From positions 1,063,510 through 1,127,509 of the forward strand of contig VZQC01013830.1 of NCBI GenBank assembly GCA_009823505.1: a DNA stretch of 64,000 nucleotides, given 5' to 3'. Below, piece after piece: positions 55,805 to 64,000 of the stretch. The stretch comes from Rhizomys pruinosus (taxonomy: Eukaryota; Chordata; Mammalia; Rodentia; Spalacidae). A program made the position numbers and the translations under genes. Numbering within the stretch: position 1 is the stretch's first letter; each line of letters opens with the position of its first letter. Under the pieces are notes generated by a model. It was not told where the DNA came from. It saw nothing but the letters and a program-made list of their open reading frames with translations, and ran no database searches.

Positions 55805-56513
55805 AAGAAAATGCAGTGGTAAAGAAAGATAACATCATGAACTTTGCAGGTAAATGGATGGAACTTGAAGCCATTATGCTAAGTGAAGTAACACAGTCCC
55901 CAAAAAACAAACAGGGAATGGTTTTCCTCATTTGTGGATGCTAACACCAAATCCCCCAATTGAAAGGCAAGTCAAGCAATGTTATTGTTATATTTCTTTC
56001 TAGTTGAAAGCAACTGTGATGTTATAATGTGAGTCTCTTAATGAGTCCTAGAATTAACTTACCACTTACTTTCAGACATGGTAATTAGTGTATATGGGCA
56101 GAAGGCATATATTCATATTTTAGAGTAATATAAAATTAAAAGGAAAAAAAATGTGAACTCCTAAACATATATCGGAGTTAACATACAGTTAGTTCATTCC
56201 TGGAGGACATAATTCTGGTACATATATGACATGTATATAGGCATACTTTGGAGCAATACAATTGGGAGGGAACCACAACAACATAAAGACTGGGTCAAAG
56301 CATGCGACTGATATAGTTAAATTCTGCCCAAAACAATAAACCTTTGCAGGGAGAAACTTTAAAAAGACTGAGAGAAAGATGCAGGACATGTATGGCAGAA
56401 TGAATGAACTGGGGTGGGGTGGGAGGAAGGGAAAGGGGAGTATGTCTAAATTGAATTGTAAATGATGTCTGAAATACACAAAACATCAATAAAAGTATTA
56501 AATTTAAAAAAAG
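55805..56513 (+). mobile_element. 5'-truncated rodent L1 3' end, sense, inside antisense L1
   Basis: It begins in the last part of ORF2 ('tcatgaactttgcaggtaaa', 'atggatggaacttgaagcca', 'tgctaagtgaagtaacacag') and runs through the 3' UTR to 'catcaataaaagtattaaat' and an A-tail at 56506-56513. It matches the L1 3' UTR at 1-365. The frame is not intact. Confidence 0.85.
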
Positions 56514-56865
56514 AAACCTGACTCTCCACTCCCCAAGAAGCCATAAACTGCCAATAGGTTCTTTGTTAGGTGTAGGGGCTGGTAAGCCCCTCCCCACTCC
56601 ATGCTAGAATGCGACTGGTTTGATCTTGTGTAGGTCTCATGCAGGCTAACAGGGCTGCTGAGTTCATGAGTGCAGCTGTCCTGGCAGGCATGGAAGACTC
56701 TGTTTTGCTCTGGTCCTCCTCCACTTCTTGTTCTTCCATGATGGTCCCTGGGCCTTGGTAGAGGGAGTGATGTAGATGTCCCACTTGTGGCTAAGCACTC
56801 CATTGATACCTATTCTCTGAACTTTGACCAGTTTTGAGTTTATGGGGTAGCTACTGTTCACTGCA

Positions 56866-56867
56866 CA

Positions 56868-56915
<48 letters not shown>
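56866..56915. repeat. (AC)n microsatellite
   Basis: About 24 uninterrupted AC units inside the outer antisense L1. Confidence 0.96.
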
Positions 56916-56917
<2 letters not shown>

Positions 56918-57550
56918 ATCTTTGATGATTTCTGAGAGCTATGCTTATCCATGAGGATGCAAAAATGAATTAAGAGGGCAGTTTGATACTGCGGCCACTT
57001 AGCAGAATAATAGTAGTAGGTTTAACCCTTGGCCTGTAGCTTCCTTACCATGGTTTCTTGGACAGATTTACAGTACTGGTCATGGATTTCCTCCTTAGAT
57101 CTAATCGCTAAGAGGTTGGTTACCTGCATAACATTGATGCCACTATTGCACCCATGGTTACATCCTGGTTTGCTAATCATTGTAGTTCACAAGGTTTACA
57201 GCTAGGTAAGAATTCTGATACCCTCCCCACCCAAACAGCCTCTATAGCTCCTTCCAGTACCATGAAAGCCAGCAGGAATGGGCTTCCTGGAATACTAACT
57301 TGGTTTCTCCATGTCCTGTGACCAAAGTGTATGGTATCTTTAGCAATCCAGCCTTGCCATCAAGTTCTGGTGGGCAATGAAATAGCAGGAGCCTGTGTTG
57401 TTTGGGGGTCTCTGGGACACTCCTGACTGACAGCTTGAGTGGAGGTATCATATACCTGGTACTGACTTAGACTTTTTATTTGGAAATCTAAGATTTCTTT
57501 GAGGAACATCATAACCGTTTGTGTAGGGTAGCTCCACTTAACCTCTTTTA

Positions 57551-59332
57551 TATGAATACACACACACACACACCCCTGCATGGATAGAAGAGTAAATTGC
57601 CAATGGCTTTTTCAAGCATCTTTAGCATTATCCCTTCCCCGCGCCCTCCTCTGCCCAAGCCTGGAACCCCTCTCCCTAACCCTCCTGCCCCATTTCCCTC
57701 CTTTCCTTAAAAAAAGTACTCTTAGCAATCACAGGAAGCATCCAGAAAACAGTAGAAGCTCTATTGTAGGTGACCAGGAAGGCAGGAAAATGCCCATTTT
57801 ATTGGCAATTAAATATTGCCTTCATTAAACACATCTTAAGTGCGTACTGAGTAAGAATCGAAACACCCAAAAAGAAGGCAAGAAAGGCCTTAGCCAAAGG
57901 AGTCTGATGCATTTAGTTCATCAGGACTATGGAACTCACAGGCTTAATCACACGCATTTGGGAATAAAGAGAAACAAACACGAGGTCAGCACCATTGTTA
58001 CATCACTGTTCACTGTTGTCTCTGGACATGATGTTCCTAAACAGTGGTACTTGTGTTTGAAAGACGAGTCACTTTAGGACAGTTCTTCTTTTAAAGATCA
58101 TAATGGTGGCAAGAGAGGAACATTCAGTACCATGCTGTGCTGTAGAAACTACAAATGCCAAATGCCAAGTGCCTTTGCTGTCCCTAAGAGGGAGTGGGGG
58201 CAGTATCAAATTACTAGAAAGATGAACTCCTATCTTCTGCCTTCATTTCCTGCACTGGGGTGGGACTGCTTTTGCATGCATGTGTGATGTCCCTGCTGGG
58301 CTAAAATATTCCTGTCATGGCACAGAGAAAAAATAGCCAAGCTACCAAACAGTACAGGGAAGTCTAAGGTGAGTCTGAGTAGGGCTTTGATATCTAGAGT
58401 AGCTATGAGGCGGATGCTTTGTGTAAGCTTTGGGGTCCAAACTTGTGCACCTTGGATGGAGGATGCCTCTAGAAGTGGGAAAGATAAGACCCAGACAGGA
58501 CTAATCTTCAGGGGATAAGGAGGTGACATCTTCAGGCCCCATTCCTGTGCTTTGGTGTCTGAAATTAAGAGCCAGAGATATAGCAAGCCAAGCTGCCAGC
58601 AGCCCATAGAGAAGAGGCTGATTAGTCAGGAGTGCATTTCATTTCCTGACACAAACTGCTGTGGCTTCTCATGGGCATCAGCAAAGGAATAAAAATTCTT
58701 GAACTTACAGAGTTGTGGGGACAGCTGGCATTTTCTCCCTCAGCAGAGAGGCAAAGGGTCCTGATCTTCACAAGGCCAGCCATCTAGTCCCCAAAGAGCT
58801 GGACCAAATGCCCATCCAGATTTCCTTAATCTGTTAGTTCAGTCATCAAATGATTGATCATCTTAAAAGGAATGTGTGGTGCTATGATTTGAGGTAGGTT
58901 TAACACAAATAGAGAGCAGAGACATCCCTTCGAATCAGTCTCCAAAGCTTCTGTGTTTAGATGAAGCACGTTTTGGATGTTCCTTCCTCATTTTTCTCTA
59001 TGGCTAACACCAGATTTAGTGCTTAGCTGTGATGCCCAGAGGTTTGATTTTCCTTTTCCTCAGCCATTGTTTTGGGTGGAAGGCCCCTTATCTCACAGTC
59101 TCACAAACTACCAGTTTATATAGGGGTCTTTCTTCAATATCCCCTTAAAACCAAAGAGCTGGGGCTGTAGTATTTCCCAGGAATGGCATTAGATATGTGA
59201 CAGCCCCAAGTGCATCTTAAGTGTCTCTGTTATCTTGGCAATCTTCCCTCATATAGCAGTAGACACTCAGCTTACAATAAGTTAGACTAAGTTGGTTGAG
59301 ATGTCATTTTTGTGATTTTTATTTCTTGCTGA
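57551..59332. other. Unassigned sequence; contains a minus-strand 125-codon frame
   Basis: A short CA run lies at 57559-57573. The ATG-led minus-strand frame at 58230-58607 has a hydrophobic start (GLLYLWLLI) but no family match, no visible promoter or splice context and no tail. I treat it as chance. No repeats were recognised. Confidence 0.4.
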
Positions 59333-59437
59333 ATGATGTGGTAGTGTGCACATTTAATCCCAGTCCTTGGGATGTGAGATCAAGATCAGCCTTGTGTACA
59401 TAATGATTTCTGGAGAGACACTGTCAAAAAAATTTTT
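59333..59437 (+). mobile_element. B1 SINE, sense, internally deleted
   Basis: 'atgtggtagtgtgcacattt', 'aatcccagtccttgggatgt', 'atcagccttgtgtacataat' and 'gagacactgtcaaaaaa' keep B1 order; about 40 bases are missing and divergence is high. Confidence 0.75.
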
Positions 59438-60292
59438 ATTTCTCTACCTCCCTGTGTGTCTCACTGACTTATTCTAAAATATGAACAAAATTGTGTGTTT
59501 TTATGTATTGTTTTTAGGGATTCAAGAATGATCTCTGCCCTAGAAATATGCCCCATTTTCTAGGGCAGTGTGCTCTAAATTTTGCCATTAGCAATGTGCA
59601 TTTTTACTGTCAGTATGAACATCTGTAGTTATGTACACTTTAGTATGATTTAGTCAGTGTTCGGTTCTTTCAGCCTTAGGAGGAATTATAGTAGTTAAAG
59701 AAAGCCTGGAACCTCTGGAGGTGAAGAGGAGACTAGAGAGGACAAAGGGAAAAGAAAGCAATGGAAAAAACTCGGGCACCAAAGCCAAGCTATTTCTCTT
59801 GTAACTGGCTGAAAGGGTACTTTGGCCCTGTCTATCCAAGTAGATTGAGAGGGCTTCAGGGTAAAACATGGATTTCCCCCTCCAGAAGTGGTTTTAATCA
59901 CCAAGAGCACAGAGGAGGTCATGCCCAAGGGCAAAGATCTCAAGGAGGGATCCTCATTCTGTCCTGGCTCAGTCTATGGATTGCAGCCTCACGTGGGGGT
60001 GATGGCCTCAGTCACCCTCACAATGAGAACGCATCATGAGGAGTTTGTTCCCCACACGGGCAAGGGCTTCATCTCTGAAATCCCCTCCATGGCCTGCACT
60101 GGTTCTGCCTCCCTTGATAGGAAAGGCCACATTCTGTAGTGAAAGGTCTATGGGCAGGTTTTGGTAGAGTTGCTCTGCTCAGGTACCTGATAGTTTTGTG
60201 ATCTTGACCAAATGAACTGATCTCCCTGATCACTAGCGATAGCACAGCACTGGTATCTTATGTGTGATGAGGGTGTGAAATGAGACAACATT
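59438..60292. other. Unassigned sequence with a hairpin and an 83-codon frame
   Basis: 59535-59568 is a perfect 12-bp stem with a 10-base loop. The ATG-led plus-strand frame 59888-60139 lies in repeat-free DNA but resembles nothing I know. No other element was recognised. Confidence 0.4.
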
Positions 60293-60612
60293 GGGTCTGG
60301 GGAGATGGCTCAGCGGGTGAAGCTCTTACTGTGCAAGCATACAGGACCTGAGTTCTGATCCCCAACACTCATGTAAATTCAGTACTCATGAGATGCATGT
60401 CTGTCTCTAACCCAGGCCTGGGGTGGGGTGAGGTGGATGGGAGGCGGTATCACTTTAGGTTTGCTGGAGAACCTGTCTCAAAAAATAAGGTGGAGAGTAT
60501 TAGACAAAGATACCTCATATGAGCCTGTGGTCTTAGTATACATGTGAACAGGTACTCACACGCATGTCTGCATGCACATGAACATGTATAGACACACACA
60601 ACACACACTGAG
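60293..60612 (+). mobile_element. B4 SINE, sense
   Basis: 'ggggagatggctcagcgggt', 'gaagctcttactgtgcaagc', 'ggacctgagttctgatcccc', 'cctgtctcaaaaaataaggt', 'ggagagtattagacaaagat' and a CA-rich tail complete a B4. The A and B boxes are recognisable. Confidence 0.92.
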
Positions 60613-62789
60613 ATGACATGTATAGGAGCTACTCCTATGAACACACCTGCTAAGTCAGCTTTCTCTTTAAGTAATTTTGTTTTGTAGTTAATATGAAAAA
60701 TCTACTTTTTAAGGTATTTGAATTAGAAATTCTTTCCCCCAAAATGGTGGAGTATAAATTCAAGAGTCTGGAAGAACATTAAGAAAGAGAAGGGCTCCCC
60801 GAGGGGCTGTCCCCTGCGGATTCCCTTTCCGTGGTTTGCAGCCTGGTGAATGTGGCAGGCAGGGTGCCCAGCTGCTCCAGAGGAAGTCCTACCTCTGCCT
60901 TGTTCTTGGCACTTAGGCAGCCATTCAGAACTCTCCAAAAATTGGCTTAGAAAATAGTTTGAAAGTTATTACTTGGGATTCAGGAAGCTCCAGGTGGTTT
61001 TTGAGAGCTGGCCCCAAATGCAGCCTGGGATGAGTCCTCAGCTGTTCACTTTCAAGACTTTCATTATTTTTCATGTTTATTTCTTGCAGGAGCCAGAGCT
61101 GGGGTATTCATGAGCTCTCACTGTCTTGATCTTTTCACAGATCCCTTTGTTTCTTTGGGAGAGAAAGAAGCTTGCCTTCCGTACCCCTCTGCCCCACCGT
61201 AGGGTTCAAGGAAACTGGCCCTCATAATTGTAAATCACCGAGGAAAAAGACAAAGCCCTTGGCTCCCTTCCTGCCTGAAGCTTCCAGATCAGCCGTGATA
61301 GCGGAAATTAATGAAAGCTGCTCCCGAGCTGAGTTTCTGGCCTGCTGGTGGCAGCCTAGATGAAAAGAGAGCAGTGGAAGTTGGCTTTGGGGATGGCATT
61401 CCGATAAGGATTTTTGTTTGGGATACAGTTATTATACAAGCTGTGAGGTCCAGCCAGGCCTCAGGTTTCTGGGAAGTGATTCTTATTTGCTCACTAATAT
61501 CCCGTCTGCTTTTCTTTCAAAATGTGATCTCTTTCCCCCCCTCATCTGACCACCAGGAAGAAAAGAATCCAGCCCTCCAAACACAATAGAGTGGTAGCCC
61601 AGGGTGAAGCCGAAGGTCTGTGGCTCACCGTTTTCTTCTTCTTTCTAATAGTGGAATAAGGCTCCGGTGAACTCATTTTCTCTTTCATCTTGGCTCATCC
61701 CCTTGGGCCAATGTTAAACAGCTGTCATACTTGGGCTGGCCAGGAATCCACTTATGAAACAAACCAGCCAGCCTTCCTAATTGTCCTCCTGTGACCAAAC
61801 TGAATTTGTTCTAATTCTTGAATGTATGAGTCCCTGTACCTTGGGCCCGTGAGTGGCATCTGTGAATGTGGGCAGTTGTGCACTTTCTATCAGACCTTCG
61901 TGTAAACTGATGGTGAGTCTAGTGAGAGCCACTGGGGAGAGGAGAACCTGCTAGTATCTGGGAAGTCTCTCATTCCAGTGGAAGGGGAAGGTTTGTCCAC
62001 AATAGCTAATGCCTTTTTAAGAAATAAGTTCTCAAATGGAGAGGGTACATGCCACATAGTACATAGACATGAATACTTTGTTGCACATGACTGCTGGCTG
62101 TGTGGCTGTGTTTTACAGAATGTGGTCAGAATACCATTATTCTGCCAAGATTTAGAGATAGGTTAGTTGGCATTGATGCATTTACCATTCATAATTTTGG
62201 ATATTATTGTTGGCATCCTCAAAGATCTATGGCATTATAATATTTCTTATCACCTTGACAGTTTTGTAGTTTATTCAGTTAGATAGTAGGTGAGTTTTCT
62301 CTTTAGGGAGTGAGTCCTTTCGAAAGTTCCTTTTCCTTATAGTCTTGTTAAGGGAACTTTTTCTTTTCCTTTAAAAATGCTTCAGCCTCTGAGACTTCCT
62401 TTGACTTTTTCAATTGAAAACTCGATTGGGTTATTTGTGGTCTTTCTTGGTTGATGGTTCACATTATGAATGTGATGACTTTTCCTTTGATCCAAACTCA
62501 CCCACACATCTGTGACATTTTACACTGACCCCACCCAAGCCCTTTCCAGATACAGGGTCTTGATTAATCTTGAAGCAGCATTTCTTGGATTAGCCTTTTA
62601 GATGTACCTGGTGATATCAGAAAAATTCAGCTGTAGATGAGCCAGAGGATTTCTTTCACTTTTATTCCTTGACAAAATTTATGTCTTCTTGTGGGGACTG
62701 TGGATGAACTAAGTGTTTGTGATGGCAAGTCTTCCTGGGATCTTTCTGTCTTTCTATCCTGGGATCCCAGGTTCAAAGAGTAGATGGAG
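60613..62789. other. Unassigned, repeat-poor sequence
   Basis: No SINE or LINE was recognised over 2 kb. 61080-61460 is described separately. Open frames are short and not supported. Confidence 0.45.
61080..61460. promoter_or_regulatory. Candidate conserved non-coding element
   Basis: Repeat-free, balanced composition with retained CpGs ('gtgatagcggaaattaatga', 'ttccgataaggatttttg') and motifs such as ctcataattgtaaatc and gtgatagcggaaattaatg. No coding family fits either strand. Function is inference. Confidence 0.28.
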
Positions 62790-63260
62790 AGGTGTGAGGC
62801 AGACATAGTTGTTAGAATTCTGGATGGGAAGGTGACATGATAAAGAAGTAGAAACTGACTTCAACATACACGTAGCTTTATTAACTAAAAAGGGTATGCA
62901 GCCTTCCTGAGGGAATGGAAGTTGGGTGTCCAGATAAGGGGAGGTCTGGGATTTATAGCTGGGCCCAGAAAATCCTAGAAAAGGGGTGGTGCTTTCCCAG
63001 AATCCCAGAAGGTGGGTCATGCCTTCTTGGGTGGTATGGAGCTCTTTCCTGAGAAGGAGAGATGGAGAGTTCTGATTGGGACAACAGGTATCTTCTGTAA
63101 GATGGTTTGTAGGGAACAAGGAAGTTGCTAAGAAATCAGATGTGTTTTGATGAGGAAGCAGATGTCCAAGCTTGAGGCTGTATGTTTTGAGATAAATGTA
63201 TCCTTCCTGGAGTGGGAAGGTAGGGTGAGGGGATGGTCAATTCATTCAGTCATTTGTCAG
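62790..63260 (-). mobile_element. Candidate solo LTR, antisense
   Basis: On the minus strand a TATA-like tataaatccc (62951-62960) is followed about 70 bases on by AATAAA (62879-62884), the spacing expected for LTR U3-R. I cannot fix TG…CA ends or a target duplication, so boundaries are approximate and the call is tentative. Confidence 0.35.
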
Positions 63261-63639
63261 GCTGATTTACTTAAATTGTAAGTAGTATTAGATAGCAGCC
63301 ATTAGAAACTTGGACAAATGAGATGTCTTTTAAGTCACAGTGAAAGAAAACCCTCCATCTCTGCAAATTTGGGTCCATGGTTCAGAACTGAAGAACTGAC
63401 ATCAGCTCTGTTTCCTCTAAGACATCCAGGATTCAAGGTCTTAAGATCCCAGACAAGTTTCTTGTTGATAAAAATTCTCTGCAGACACTTAAAGACCATT
63501 TAGCTAACTTCAAATTCTGTATTATACCAGCTAGAACGAATCAGGTCACAAGCTGCAAAGATGAGTGTCTCAAGGTTCCTTGGGAGCCTCTTTGAGGTGT
63601 TCAGACCTCTGATGAGTGGCAGATTATCAGAATAGATTA
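63261..63639. other. Unassigned sequence
   Basis: Nothing recognised between the candidate LTR and the L1M. Confidence 0.4.
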
Positions 63640-64000
63640 GTTTTTATTAATCTTTTATTTGAGAATGTTTTGCCTTACTGTTTCCTCCTTGAAGGATATT
63701 TTTGCTGGATACAAAATTTAGTATTGGCAGTTTTTACTTTCAGTGCTTGAAAATATTGTGAACCTACTCTATTTTCTTCTTTTGGCTTTTGCTGGTTTTG
63801 ACTAAAAAATTGTCATCAAACTGTTTGTCCTGTATATGTAAGGTGGCGTTCTTCATAGTTTTCCAGATTTTGTCTATGTGCCTATGTTTGTAGTTTTTGA
63901 TTGGGATTTATTTTGACTCAGATCCCTTTGAGTTTGCTCCATGGGATTTACCAGTCATCTTAAATCTTTAGGTTTTGATCCTTTGCCAAAATTTCAGTCA
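63640..64000 (-). mobile_element. Old L1 (L1M-type) 3' UTR, antisense, cut by right edge
   Basis: 'gaaggatatttttgctggat', 'acaaaatttagtattggcag', 'ttactttcagtgcttgaaaa' and 'cagatccctttgagtttgct' are landmarks of an antisense L1M 3' region. It continues beyond the window. Confidence 0.8.

Larger units (their letters stand above)
55175..57550 (-). mobile_element. Rodent L1 3' UTR, antisense, host of nested insertions
   Basis: Outer segments 55175-55301, 55451-55535 and 56514-57550 read on across the insertions: 'tttgatcatatttaccctta', 'aacccatcaaggccaatgtg', 'ggtctacctactaggggtta', then 'cctgactctccactccccaa', 'gtccctgggccttggtagag', 'agatgtcccacttgtggcta' and 'agaataatagtagtaggttt'. This is the known order of a murine L1 3' UTR in antisense. 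ORF2 is not reached. Confidence 0.85.

Noticed and set aside
57559..57573. Functional CA repeat
   Set aside because: It is a short CA run at the end of the antisense L1, with no feature beyond simple sequence.
58230..58607. 125-codon minus-strand frame with a hydrophobic start
   Set aside because: It begins with ATG and looks signal-like, but has no family match, no splice or promoter evidence and is within chance expectation.

Overview
This is about 64 kb of nuclear DNA from a muroid rodent. It is almost certainly intergenic or intronic, because I see no convincing protein-coding exon, no functional structural-RNA gene and no CpG island. The assignment rests on the repeats: 7SL-derived B1, tRNA-derived B3, B3A and B4 SINEs on both strands, an ORR1 (ERVL-MaLR) provirus with both LTRs, URR1-type hAT fossils, rodent (Lx-like) L1 3' ends, and older mammalian L1M, L2, MIR and MLT1 relics. 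I see no mouse-type young B2 and no rat-type ID burst. The youngest SINE here is a B3-derived subfamily with a 17-bp internal tandem duplication, so the species is probably neither Mus nor Rattus. I cannot name it. All family names come from remembered consensus features, not from a database search.

Layout. 1-10 kb: an L1 3' end cut by the window edge, an old L1M fragment split by a B3 SINE, B1 and B3A with a GT array, the ORR1 element (6476-8420), a URR1 MITE with perfect inverted ends (8951-9318) and a B3. 10-20 kb: mostly unannotated sequence with L2 and MIR relics, an exact five-unit 58-bp minisatellite (11667-11956), B1, B3 and B3A copies. 20-30 kb: dense SINEs, including a nest where an L1M tail received a B1 and a B3 at one target and the B3 then received a younger B3 (23605-24276). 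30-36 kb: a hAT fossil, then two successive antisense L1 3' ends (32055-36175); the second keeps ORF2 fragments around a large internal deletion. 36-43 kb: the least repetitive part, with MIRs and several candidate conserved non-coding elements. 43-50 kb: an antisense L1M, MLT1 and L2 relics, and a 28-bp minisatellite of about 19.6 units (48218-48767). 50-57.5 kb: a 5'-truncated L1 with target duplications, a B4 whose CA-rich tail has become a minisatellite (54277-54731), and an L1-in-L1 nest with a B3 at the junction (55175-57550). 57.5-64 kb: mostly unannotated sequence with a B4, a candidate LTR and an L1M running off the right edge.

No genes act together here. What the window offers is a layered insertion history, dated by target-site duplications and nesting, plus repeat-seeded satellites. 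I found no previously undescribed biological system. The best leads are the duplicated B3 SINE subfamily, the two well-kept minisatellites and a few repeat-free blocks that may be regulatory.
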